A program made the position numbers and the translations under genes. A stretch of DNA of 64,000 nt from assembly GCA_902712845.1 (NCBI GenBank), contig LR743504.1, positions 4,066,001 to 4,130,000 on the forward strand. The letters are read 5' to 3'. The notes under the pieces are model-generated. The model worked only from the letters and a program-made list of their open reading frames with translations. It ran no database searches and was not told the origin of the DNA. Below, piece by piece: positions 47,163 through 55,405 of this stretch (positions within the stretch are counted from its first letter, which is position 1; each line of letters begins with the position of its first letter). Origin of the DNA: Methylobacterium bullatum (GTDB taxonomy: Bacteria; Pseudomonadota; Alphaproteobacteria; Rhizobiales; Beijerinckiaceae).

Positions 47163-48106
47163 GTCTCGCGGTCCTGCTCTCGGGCCAGGGCGGCCAGAAT
47201 CCCGCCATGTTCGATCTCGTGGCCGATCATCCCGCCGCTCAGGACGTCTTCGCCGCGGCAACACCCCTCCTCGGCGCCGACCCTCGCGACCTCGCCCGGG
47301 CGGGCGGCCCTGCCCTGCACGGGAACCGCACCGGACAGATCCTGTGCTGCGTCGCCGGCCTAGCCGTTTGGACCGTCCTGCGGGAGAGGAATCCCGGCCG
47401 GGTGGTCCTCGCCGGCTACAGCATCGGCGATCTCGCCGCCTGGGGCTGCGCGGGACGGTTCTCGCCCGCCTCGATCCTGCATCTGGCCGCCGCGCGAGCC
47501 GAGGCGATGGATGAGGCCAGCGGGCCGGGCTACGGGCTTGCCGGCCTTCGCGGCCTGTCGCGCGCGCGGGTCGCGGCCCTGGTCGAGGAGCATGGCTGCC
47601 ATCTCGCCATCCTCAACGCCGCCGACAGCGTGGTCGCCGGCGGGGCGGTGGCCGATCTGGAATCGCTCTGTGCTCGGGCTCTCGCCTCGGGGGCGGCGCG
47701 GGCCGTGGTTCTGCCGGTCCATACACCCTCGCACACGCCGCTCCTGGCGGCGGCCAGCGCGCGGTTTCGCGCGGATCTGGCGCGGGCCGAAATCCTGACG
47801 CCGTCTCGTCTCGGCCCGTCGCCGCCCCCTCGCCTCCTCAGCGGCCTCGACGGCGCCCCGGTCTTCGATGCCGCCCGGGGCCTCGACAAGCTGGCCGAAG
47901 CGATCTCGCGGACCATCGACTGGGCGGCCTGCCTCGACGGTATCCGCGAGGCCGGGGCGCGGGCCGTCCTCGAACTCGGCCCCGGCCATGCCCTGGCGAC
48001 CATGGCGCGGGACGTCATGCCGGGCGCGGCCGTCCATGCCGTCTCCGATTTCCGCTCCCTGTCCGGGCTCACGGACTGGCTCGCGGCGCAAGACTGCGTG
48101 GGCTGA
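47159..48106 (+). CDS. mdcH: malonate decarboxylase malonyl-CoA:ACP transacylase (epsilon subunit)
   Basis: A 315-residue FabD-like acyltransferase. N-terminal LLSGQGGQNPAM, the nucleophilic serine in AGYSIGDLAAWG and the catalytic histidine in VHTPSHTPLL match FabD/MdcH. It loads the carrier protein with malonyl from malonyl-CoA to start the cycle. The ATG overlaps the mdcB stop as ATGA. It ends the operon. Confidence 0.92.
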   Translation: MSLAVLLSGQGGQNPAMFDLVADHPAAQDVFAAATPLLGADPRDLARAGGPALHGNRTGQILCCVAGLAVWTVLRERNPGRVVLAGYSIGDLAAWGCAGRFSPASILHLAAARAEAMDEASGPGYGLAGLRGLSRARVAALVEEHGCHLAILNAADSVVAGGAVADLESLCARALASGAARAVVLPVHTPSHTPLLAAASARFRADLARAEILTPSRLGPSPPPRLLSGLDGAPVFDAARGLDKLAEAISRTIDWAACLDGIREAGARAVLELGPGHALATMARDVMPGAAVHAVSDFRSLSGLTDWLAAQDCVG

Positions 48107-48197
48107 CCCGCCCGGCTCTCTTTCGCATCGTCGCGCCACCATCCGTATGAACCCCAGGCCCCGCCGCTGCGTTGACGGTATTCGGGGAGGCTTGACC

Positions 48198-48449
48198 ATG
48201 TCGAGATGGATCTACGGGGCCGGTATCCTGGGGGCCGCGCTCGCATCGGCGGGCCCCTGTGCCGCTCAGAACATGGCGCTCACACCGCCCGCGCCGCCGG
48301 CGAATACCAGCCCGAGTGAGCCCGTCCGGCATCCCGAGCCTCCTGCACGACCGCAACTCCATGCTTTCAGCGGCGAGCTTCCGAACCAGAGGACCGGTCC
48401 GATGCGCAACCGTGTGGTCCGCGACATCTGCATCGGCTGCGACCGCTGA
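48198..48449 (+). CDS. small secreted proline-rich protein
   Basis: An 83-residue protein. A signal peptide (YGAGILGAALASAGPCAAQ) is followed by a Pro-rich segment and a C-terminal end with CIGCDR. No family is recognised. The GGGGAGG sequence 8 nt upstream supports the ATG at 48198. It follows the mdc operon after 91 bp and could be transcribed from its own promoter (TTGACG at about 48173). Confidence 0.6.
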   Translation: MSRWIYGAGILGAALASAGPCAAQNMALTPPAPPANTSPSEPVRHPEPPARPQLHAFSGELPNQRTGPMRNRVVRDICIGCDR

Positions 48450-48695
48450 ATCGGCGGGTCGGGCGAGGGCCGGACATCATCCAGAAACAGAGCAGCGCGA
48501 AACGGATCCGCTGCGCTCCGATCGCCCCCCAGCGAGGCGTGGCGGATGGACGGAGCGGTGTGCCGGTGGTGCGCCGCCCCGTTCATTCTCATGAAGGCGA
48601 CGCTCGGATCGTTCCCCTCCGACCGCGCGGGGCGAGAGATGGATGGCGACGCGGTGCGGTCATGGGCGTCTCGGTGAAGTCCACCGGAGTCGCGT

Positions 48696-49145
48696 TTGGC
48701 TAGCCGCTACGGCCTCGAGATCCGGGCCGCGACCGCTGCCGACGCGGCGGGCCTTGCCGCTCTGTTCCGGGCATCGGGACATTCCATTGCGGCGAGCGAT
48801 CTGGCCGAGCGGCTGGAGGCCCTTCGCCTCGGGAGCGGGACGGCCCTCATCGCCGTCGAATGGGGGCCGCCGAGCGGCCTCGTCGTCCTGCACTGGTACC
48901 GCTCGCTGACGGCGGCTCAGCCGGTCGCCCAGATCACGGGCCTCCTGGTCGGGCCGGAGGAGCGCCGACGCGGCATCGGTCGTCTCCTGCTGAAGGCCGC
49001 GTCGCAGGCCGCCCGGATGGCGGGATGCACCACCCTCGAACTCGCCGCCCCGCCCGATGATGAGACCTTGCTGGCCTTCTGCGACAGCACGGGATTCGAG
49101 CGGGCCGGATCTATGTTCACCCGGCCCCTGCGCAAGAAGAGCTGA
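48696..49145 (+). CDS. GNAT-family N-acetyltransferase
   Basis: A 149-residue acetyltransferase starting at a TTG. The acetyl-CoA site is visible as ITGLLVGPEERRRGIGRLLLKAA (Q/RxxGxG/A). The C-terminal part (FCDSTGFERAG) completes the fold. Substrate is unknown. The start is uncertain, as no ATG or GTG with a better ribosome site exists nearby. Confidence 0.82.
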   Translation: MASRYGLEIRAATAADAAGLAALFRASGHSIAASDLAERLEALRLGSGTALIAVEWGPPSGLVVLHWYRSLTAAQPVAQITGLLVGPEERRRGIGRLLLKAASQAARMAGCTTLELAAPPDDETLLAFCDSTGFERAGSMFTRPLRKKS

Positions 49146-49224
49146 CACCGGTCACTCCGGGAACCGTGCGATTCACCGCGTCGTTGTTGTCCTTGATCAC
49201 TTCGACCCGATCAAGGAGACCGGC

Positions 49225-49518
49225 ATGACTCGGACTCTCATCCGCACGGCGCTCGCCTCGGCATTGCTCCTCGGCCTCACCGGCGCCGCCCTGGCGCGCG
49301 GTGGCACCGGCGGTGGTGGCGATGGGCTCTCGCCTTACTCGGCACTGAGCGGCAACGACCGCTCGGCGGGCGTGAACAACGGCAATTACCGCGATCCCCG
49401 CCTCGACCCCTATCTCCAGACCTATGGCCGGCGCTACGTCGCTCCCCGCCCCTATGGCGGCGCGGGCGAATACGGCTATCGCCCCTCGCGCCGGGGCTAT
49501 GACGGATACGGGTACTGA
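49225..49518 (+). CDS. small secreted Gly/Tyr-rich protein
   Basis: A 97-residue protein. Signal peptide MTRTLIRTALASALLLGLTG...ALA is followed by GGTGGGGDG and a C-terminal Gly/Tyr/Arg-rich segment (YGGAGEYGYRPSRRGYDGYG). The composition suggests an unstructured cell-surface or periplasmic protein. AAGGAG lies about 9 nt upstream of the ATG. Confidence 0.65.
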   Translation: MTRTLIRTALASALLLGLTGAALARGGTGGGGDGLSPYSALSGNDRSAGVNNGNYRDPRLDPYLQTYGRRYVAPRPYGGAGEYGYRPSRRGYDGYGY

Positions 49519-49536
49519 CGGGGCGCCGCCCCGCCC

Positions 49537-50733
49537 TTAGGCTGGTGCCTTGCGGGCGGTGGCGTCGTCGTCGCCCGGCTCGATGACGATCGGCTCCACC
49601 GTCTCGGGCAGGACCTGTGACCGGCATTCCGCCAGGATCGCGTCCGCTCCCTCCTTGCCGATCAGGCCGAGGGAAAGGGCATGCTCGGCCATGATCGTGG
49701 TGTCCCCGGCCAGCACCAGGCTGCTGCCGGCCGCGAGGATCGCCTGCGACAGGCGCTCGATCTCCTCGGCCCGGCACGGGTCGCGTGAGACGTTGCGGAT
49801 GTAGACGGCGAGCACGCGACCGGGATTCTCCGAGACGATCTTGGCATAGACTTCCGGGTCGTGCTGGCCGCTATCCCCGATGAGGACGAAGGGCAGGTCG
49901 CCGTAGAGCGCCAGCATGTGGCGGATCAGGTCGCGCTTGTGGTCCTCGGCGCGGCGCGGCACCGGATGGCGCCAGGACAGGCCCCATTCCCGCAGGAACA
50001 ACACCGGACCCGCCGGAATCCCGTGCTGCCGGAAGAACTCGCTGAGCATGTCGTAGATGCCCCAGGGGGCGCGTGAGACGTAGAGCATCGGGTTCGACTG
50101 GTCGCCGGTGGCGCCCGCATGCAGCGCCCGGCTCAGAGACGCCGCACCGGGGAAGGCGACGCGGTCCTCCGCATCGGCCACGAACAGCCGCCACAGCATC
50201 TTGAGCTTGTTGGCCACGCCCGTATGCATGATCGTGTCGTCGATATCGCTGATGACGACGAAGCGGCAATTCTCCGGTGGAATGAACACCCGCCCCTGCG
50301 CCCGCACCGGCGGATCGGCCGCGAGTTCGAGATCCACGATATGCCAATGGCCCTCGCCGGCGGGTACGTTCGGCGGTTTGAGGCTCACCCGGAAATAGCC
50401 GTCGCGGTCGGTCACGGCGGTCGTCTCGGCTCCGCCGAAACGCGCGACGACGGACGCATCGGCGACCTTGCGCCTGCGGATGCGCCGGGCGATGTCGCGG
50501 AGATCCGCGGCGATGTCGTCGACCTCGGGGTCCGGATCGCGGCGAGCCTGTCGGAAGACCCGGCCGATCAGGAAGATTTCCTTGCTCGAGCCGTAGCCGC
50601 GATAGGCCTCGATCACCGTCCCGCCCGTCCCCTGCGCCCGGCGTACCGGGCGGGCGACGAGGGCCAGCAGGCGCCCGCCCGCCTTGCGCCAGCGTGGCGT
50701 CGCCCGTTCGGGGGTCGGAGGGGGTGAGGTCAT
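49537..50733 (-). CDS. App1-family (DUF2183) phosphatase
   Basis: A 398-residue HAD-like protein. The DxDxT-type nucleophile is D163 in VVISDIDDTIMHTG, typical of App1/LNS2 phosphatidate phosphatase-like domains. Additional matches are YVSRAPWGIYDML, FLREWG and LIGDSGQHDPEVY (HAD motif with conserved Asp). A small beta-sandwich precedes it. The substrate is likely phosphatidate or an inositol-type lipid by family; this is inferred. The C-terminal tail is acidic. Confidence 0.88.
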   Translation of the reverse strand: MTSPPPTPERATPRWRKAGGRLLALVARPVRRAQGTGGTVIEAYRGYGSSKEIFLIGRVFRQARRDPDPEVDDIAADLRDIARRIRRRKVADASVVARFGGAETTAVTDRDGYFRVSLKPPNVPAGEGHWHIVDLELAADPPVRAQGRVFIPPENCRFVVISDIDDTIMHTGVANKLKMLWRLFVADAEDRVAFPGAASLSRALHAGATGDQSNPMLYVSRAPWGIYDMLSEFFRQHGIPAGPVLFLREWGLSWRHPVPRRAEDHKRDLIRHMLALYGDLPFVLIGDSGQHDPEVYAKIVSENPGRVLAVYIRNVSRDPCRAEEIERLSQAILAAGSSLVLAGDTTIMAEHALSLGLIGKEGADAILAECRSQVLPETVEPIVIEPGDDDATARKAPA

Positions 50734-50820
50734 GAGTCGGCCTGACGCGATACGATCGTGATCGCGATCAAGCCGTCGTCAGGGCCGAAGGTTGCGCGGG
50801 ACGGTTCAGTTCGAGCGTCG

Positions 50821-51810
50821 TCACAGCCGCTCGATCTCCGCCAGCAGCGTGTCGGAGAGGGTGATCCCCCCCTCGGCGGCACGGGCGCGGGCGGCGAAGC
50901 GGCGCGTTCCGGGCAGCCGCGCGCCGTCCTGTTCCGCCACCGAGCGGGCCATCACGGCGAAGCGCTCCAGGGCATTGCCGGCAAAGGCCGTGGCGTCGAT
51001 GGCGAGGATGAGCTGGCCGGTGGCGGGAGGCTCGCCCTCGGCATCGAGGAAGGACGTGGCCTCGCTGGCGAAACGCGCTCCGGTGAGGCCGGCGGCGAGC
51101 AGTTCCACCATCAGGGCGAGGGCCGTGCCCTTGGCGTCGCCCAACGGCACCATGGTGCCGGCGAGCGCCGCGACGGGGTCCGTGGTCGGGTTGCCCTCCG
51201 CGTCGAGGGCCCAGCCCTCAGGGATCGCCTCGCCGCGCTGCTTGGCGGTGATGATGTTGCCCCGCGCCACCTTCGACAGGGAGAGATCGACGATGACCGG
51301 CTCCGCCCCCGGCAACGGGCAGGCGAAGGCGATGGGGTTGGTGCCGAAGACCGGCCGGGTTCCGCCCCAGGGCGCCATGGAGGCGGGGGCGTTGGCGAAC
51401 AGGATGGCGACGAGACCCCGTTCGGCCAGAGCCTCCACCGGCCGGCCCGCGGCCCCGCAATGGTGCGAGCGGCGGATGGCGGCGGCGGCGATCCCCTGTT
51501 CGCGGGCGATTTCCGGCAGCAGGGCGATGGCCGTGTCGAGGGCCGGATAGGCGAAGCCGTGGGCCGCATCGATGGCGAGCAGTCCCGGTTTCGGCCGCGT
51601 GCTGGTGACGACGGCGTCGCCGATGACCTTGCCCGCCCGCACCTGCTCGCCATAGGCCAGCAGCCGCATGAGGCCGTGGGTCCGCAGCCCGTCGGCCTCC
51701 GCCGCGACGAGGGCGCGGGCGACGCTCTCGGCCTGGTTGGGCGCAGTTCCGCAGCGGACCAGGGTGTCCGTGGCGAGGCGATGGGCGGCGTCGAGGCGAA
51801 GGACCGGCAT
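50821..51810 (-). CDS. Ldh2/malate-lactate dehydrogenase family oxidoreductase
   Basis: A 329-residue NAD(P)-dependent oxidoreductase. The family motifs are DGLRTHGLMRL near the N-terminus, the IRRSHHCGAAG segment with catalytic His116, FGTNPIAFACP and ALALMVELLAAGLTGA. Members reduce 2-oxo acids, ureidoglycolate or delta-1-piperideine-2-carboxylate. The exact substrate is not evident. The gene is solitary. Confidence 0.88.
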   Translation of the reverse strand: MPVLRLDAAHRLATDTLVRCGTAPNQAESVARALVAAEADGLRTHGLMRLLAYGEQVRAGKVIGDAVVTSTRPKPGLLAIDAAHGFAYPALDTAIALLPEIAREQGIAAAAIRRSHHCGAAGRPVEALAERGLVAILFANAPASMAPWGGTRPVFGTNPIAFACPLPGAEPVIVDLSLSKVARGNIITAKQRGEAIPEGWALDAEGNPTTDPVAALAGTMVPLGDAKGTALALMVELLAAGLTGARFASEATSFLDAEGEPPATGQLILAIDATAFAGNALERFAVMARSVAEQDGARLPGTRRFAARARAAEGGITLSDTLLAEIERL

Positions 51811-52068
51811 GGTGTGGCCTTAAGACAGCTCTCCGTGGCCTGTCGAGGGAGAAGTCCGGCTCGGCACCGGGTATCGCCAAGCTGGCTTTAACTGAGCGCT
51901 CTCGATGGTATGATTTAAGACAAAGCGGCCGAGGAATAAGCTGTGCCGTGGCTGTCGACGGGCATGCGTCGTATTTTAAAATGAGAATTTTCGAGGCGTT
52001 ATTTCAGTGAACCATGTGGGCAATGCGGCGTTATTAGGTCAAGTCCGTAAGACATGAGGAAATAGACT

Positions 52069-52365
52069 ATGAAGATCAAGACATTCGCCGTTGCTGCCGC
52101 CTTCGCCGTTTCGCTGGGCGGCGCGGCCTTCGCCCAGACTGCCGCCGGCGGCGGAAGCGCCGAGGGCAACATGAACAATCCCGGCAGCGTGAAGAGCAAC
52201 GGCGAGAAGGGGGCGGAGCGCATGGGCGGCGCCAGCACCACCGGCTCCACCATGGCTCCGGGCATGGCGAGCGACGTCCCCTCCAATGCGACGCCGGGCG
52301 CACCGGCCGGATCGAATAGCGGCAATGCCGCCACCGGCAGCGGTGCCGCTCCCAGCGGCAAGTAA
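52069..52365 (+). CDS. small secreted Gly/Ser/Ala-rich protein
   Basis: A 98-residue protein with a signal peptide (residues 1-23, MKIKTFAVAAAFAVSLGGAA, then FAQT). The mature part has low complexity with NNPGSVKSNGEKGAERMGG and a Gly/Ser/Asn/Ala tail. It probably is periplasmic and unstructured. The upstream 250 bp are AT-rich and likely contain the promoter. Similar proteins are common in Methylobacterium. Confidence 0.75.
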   Translation: MKIKTFAVAAAFAVSLGGAAFAQTAAGGGSAEGNMNNPGSVKSNGEKGAERMGGASTTGSTMAPGMASDVPSNATPGAPAGSNSGNAATGSGAAPSGK

Positions 52366-52678
52366 GGGTCCGGGGCGCCCGCCACGAAGGCGGAGTGCCG
52401 GACATATGGAGATTCCGCCCCGTTCGCCGAAAGGCGGGCGGGGCGTGCTCATGTCGAGCACCTGAGAATCATCCGGGCGGCCAGTACATTCCGTCGAAAA
52501 TCATGCGCGCGATTTATCGCTGATTAACCAACTTCGCGCTGAATGGGAGGCATCAAGGTTGATGGTTCCCTAAAACGACATGGACGATCGATGTGACCTT
52601 CGCGGCGCTCTTAGCGGAGCCCGGTGAGGTCGTTCGAAGGCCGTGCGGGCAGGGTACGCGTATCCGAGTACAGCCCGC
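52366..52678. other. intergenic region with a GNRA-capped hairpin
   Basis: About 313 bp. CGCCCCGTTCGCC (52416-52428) pairs with GGCGGGCGGGGCG (52433-52445), including two G-U pairs, around a GAAA tetraloop; it is a likely terminator of the small secreted protein gene. The rest probably holds the promoter of the DUF2778 gene; no gene is seen. Confidence 0.6.
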
Positions 52679-53782
52679 ATGATCGACGATGCGTCCTCCT
52701 ATCGCCGCCGTCCCCGCCGTCCCCGGCCGCGCAGCCGCGTTCTTCTGAAAACGGCCGTCGTGGCGCTGTTCGTCGCGACCTTTCCCCGGTTGACCGGGTT
52801 GGACGCGCCCGTTCCCGCCGCGACGGCACCATACGCCGCGAGGCAGGTCTCCCCCGAGGCGCCGCTTGCCGCCGTCGTCCGCAGCTATGCCTGGATGCTC
52901 GACCCCTCCCCCGCCTTAGGTGCGCGGACACCGGACTGGCGCGCCTCGGAGCCCATGCAGGTGGCCGGGTTCGCGGCCCCGCAAGCCTCGCCCGTCGAGA
53001 TCGCCCCCGGTATCGCGCTCGCCGCCGTGGCGCCGGCCTCCTCAGAACTCGCACCCGCTTCAAGGCCGCTCCAGCAGACGGCCCGCCTCGTCCAGCCGAT
53101 GCCCGCCCCGGTGCCGCGGCCCTTCGACCTGAAGCCCCTCGCCCGCGAGCCGCGCCTCGCCACCCGCCGCCCGTCGTCGCGGACGGTGGTGGCGGCCCGC
53201 CAGGACGTGGAGGCCGAGCGGTCGTTCTTCGAGACGGTGTTCGGCCGGCGTGATCCCGAACGCAGCCCCGCTCCCGCCCTCGCCTATGCCTCCGCCGATA
53301 CGGGCGCCATCGATCTGAGCCAGCGCCGGGTCCTCGACCGCGTGCCCGCCACGGCGGGCGGCGGGACCGCGATCTACGACATCAGCGCCAGCACGGTGAC
53401 CCTGCCGAGCGGAGAGCAGCTGGAGGCCCATTCCGGCCTCGGCCAGCACATGGACAACCCGCGTCTCGTCCATGTCCGCATGCGCGGGGCGACGCCCCCC
53501 GGCACCTACGATCTGACCGAGCGCGAGGCCCTGTTCCACGGGGTGCGCGCCATCCGCCTCAACCCCGTGGGCGGCAGCGCCGCCATCCACGGCCGCGACG
53601 GCATCCTCGCCCATACCTACATGCTCGGACCGAGCGGCGCGTCCAACGGCTGCGTGGTGTTCAAGGACTACAACCGCTTCCTGCAGGCCTATCTGCGCGG
53701 CGACATCCGCCGCCTCGTGGTGGTGGCCGGCCACAAGGGGGACGCGCCGGCCTCGTTCACGGCGAGGCTCTTCGGCCGCTGA
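52679..53782 (+). CDS. DUF2778 (Tlde1-like) L,D-transpeptidase-family protein
   Basis: About 367 residues from the ATG at 52679. A basic N-terminus and one membrane helix (VLLKTAVVALFVATFPRL) are followed by a Pro/Ala-rich linker to about residue 230. The C-terminal domain has the YkuD-like catalytic pair H304 in AAIHGRDG and C325 in SNGCVVF, plus the GTYDLTEREALFHGV segment. Tlde1 proteins act on peptidoglycan, some as type VI effectors; no secretion genes occur here, so a housekeeping periplasmic role is as likely. A GTG at 52643 is an alternative start. Confidence 0.82.
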   Translation: MIDDASSYRRRPRRPRPRSRVLLKTAVVALFVATFPRLTGLDAPVPAATAPYAARQVSPEAPLAAVVRSYAWMLDPSPALGARTPDWRASEPMQVAGFAAPQASPVEIAPGIALAAVAPASSELAPASRPLQQTARLVQPMPAPVPRPFDLKPLAREPRLATRRPSSRTVVAARQDVEAERSFFETVFGRRDPERSPAPALAYASADTGAIDLSQRRVLDRVPATAGGGTAIYDISASTVTLPSGEQLEAHSGLGQHMDNPRLVHVRMRGATPPGTYDLTEREALFHGVRAIRLNPVGGSAAIHGRDGILAHTYMLGPSGASNGCVVFKDYNRFLQAYLRGDIRRLVVVAGHKGDAPASFTARLFGR

Positions 53783-54168
53783 TCCCCGGTCGTCTCCCAT
53801 CCGGCCGATACCCGTCCGACATACTCCTGTACGCCCCGAGGTTAGTCAGAGACGCGTCCTGCATGTCGCAGGCTAACCTCGTGGCGTGCCGTGGCAGAGC
53901 GGCAGTCTTTCCTGCCGAGGCGGCAAATGACTTATGTTTGGTCATGGTATTTTTCGGCGTCAATAGCCTGTCTTAATTCATACGAACCGCGTTGCGATAT
54001 GCTCAAGCTCGAACTTGCTTGAACCGGTGCAATCGACATTCTGGAACTCATGGACTCGGCTGGTGTTTACCACCGGAGCCCTCGGCAACGGGGTTCGGCC
54101 CTGCGGCGTCCAGGCCGCCACGGGCGGTCCCGGCGATTGTCCTGACATTCCGGTTTCGAAAGAGCGCA
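53783..54168. other. intergenic region with structured element
   Basis: About 386 bp upstream of the alcohol dehydrogenase. It includes a nested inverted repeat (53837-53881), described separately. The sequence at 53930-54010 is AT-rich and may be the promoter. No credible gene was found. Confidence 0.5.
53837..53881. promoter_or_regulatory. nested inverted repeat, possible RNA element
   Basis: CGAGGTTAG (53837-53845) pairs with CTAACCTCG (53873-53881). Inside, CCTGC (53858-53862) pairs with GCAGG (53868-53872), stacked directly on the outer 3' arm and leaving a 12-nt bulge on the 5' side. The shape could be a terminator, a cis-regulatory RNA or an operator. Confidence 0.45.
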
Positions 54169-55341
54169 ATGAAAGCACTGTGTTGGCACGGCAAGGGTGA
54201 CATCCGCTGCGATACGGTGCCCGATCCCCGGATCGAGGATGCGCGCGACGTCATCATCAAGGTGACGTCCTGCGCCATCTGCGGCTCGGACCTCCATCTG
54301 ATGGACGGCCAGATGCCGACCATGGAGAGTGGCGACGTCCTCGGCCATGAATTCATGGGCGAGGTGGTCGAGGTCGGCCAGGGTTTCACCAAATTCAAGA
54401 AGGGCGACCGCATCGTCGTGCCCTTCAACATCAATTGCGGCGAATGCCGGCAGTGCAAGCTCGGCAATTGGTCGGTCTGCCAGCGCTCGAACCGCAATGC
54501 CGAGATGGCGGCCGCGCAGTTCGGCTACACCACCGCCGGCCTGTTCGGCTATTCGCACCTCACCGGCGGCTATGCCGGCGGCCAGGCCGAATATGTGCGT
54601 GTGCCCATGGCCGATGTGGGACCGATGCTGGCGCCGGAAGGCATCGACGACGAGTCGCTGCTGTTCCTCACCGATATCCTGCCCACCGGATGGCAGGGTG
54701 CCGAACATTGCGAGATCAAGGGCGGCGAGATCATCGCGATCTGGGGCGCCGGCCCGGTGGGGTTGTTCGCGATCCAGTCCGCCAAGATCATGGGTGCCGA
54801 GCGTATCATCGCCATCGAGACGGTGCCGGAGCGGATCGAACTCGCCCGGAAATACGGCGCCACCGACATCATCGACTTCATGAAAGAGGACGTGTTCGAG
54901 CGGATCAAGGAGATCAGCAAGGGTGAGGGCGCCGACGGCGTGATCGACTGCGTCGGCATGGAGGCCAGCGCCGGGCACGGCGTCGCCAGCATCGTCAACA
55001 CGATCCAGGAAAAGCTCACCTCGACCCAACGCCCCTACGCCCTCATGGAGGCGATCAAGGCGGTCCGACCCTGCGGGATCGTCTCGGTCCCCGGCGTCTA
55101 TGGCGGCCCGATTCCGGTGAACATGGGCTCGATCGTGCAGAAGGGCCTGACTATGAAGAGCGGCCAGACCCATGTGAAGCGCTACCTCGAGACGCTGACG
55201 AAGCTGATCCAAGAGGGCAAGATCGATATGACCTCGATGATCACCCACCGCTCCACCAATCTCGCGGATGGCCCCGACCTCTACAAGACGTTCCGGGACA
55301 AGAAGGACGGGTGCGTGAAGGTGGTCTTCCACCCGAACTGA
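54169..55341 (+). CDS. zinc-dependent alcohol dehydrogenase (formaldehyde dehydrogenase-like)
   Basis: A 390-residue medium-chain dehydrogenase. Catalytic zinc ligands include C38 in CAICGSDLH and the His/Glu in GHEFMGEVVEVG. Structural zinc cysteines are in NCGECRQCKLGNWSVC. The NAD-binding GAGPVG motif is in IIAIWGAGPVGLFAIQSA. The C-terminal insertion (KLTSTQRPYALMEAIKAVRP) is typical of FDH-like members annotated as glutathione-dependent or -independent formaldehyde dehydrogenase. Role in C1 or alcohol oxidation is inferred. The ATG at 54169 lies 10 nt after AAAGAG. Confidence 0.88.
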   Translation: MKALCWHGKGDIRCDTVPDPRIEDARDVIIKVTSCAICGSDLHLMDGQMPTMESGDVLGHEFMGEVVEVGQGFTKFKKGDRIVVPFNINCGECRQCKLGNWSVCQRSNRNAEMAAAQFGYTTAGLFGYSHLTGGYAGGQAEYVRVPMADVGPMLAPEGIDDESLLFLTDILPTGWQGAEHCEIKGGEIIAIWGAGPVGLFAIQSAKIMGAERIIAIETVPERIELARKYGATDIIDFMKEDVFERIKEISKGEGADGVIDCVGMEASAGHGVASIVNTIQEKLTSTQRPYALMEAIKAVRPCGIVSVPGVYGGPIPVNMGSIVQKGLTMKSGQTHVKRYLETLTKLIQEGKIDMTSMITHRSTNLADGPDLYKTFRDKKDGCVKVVFHPN

Positions 55342-55405
55342 CGGCATCGACAGGGATATGGCCCGGAACGAGGCCATATCCCACCATGAGCCTCGGCCGT
55401 CATTC

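Noticed and set aside
49519-49533. CGGGG/CCCCG hairpin between the Gly/Tyr-rich protein and the App1 gene
   Set aside because: The stem is only five base pairs with no T-run; expected by chance at this GC content.
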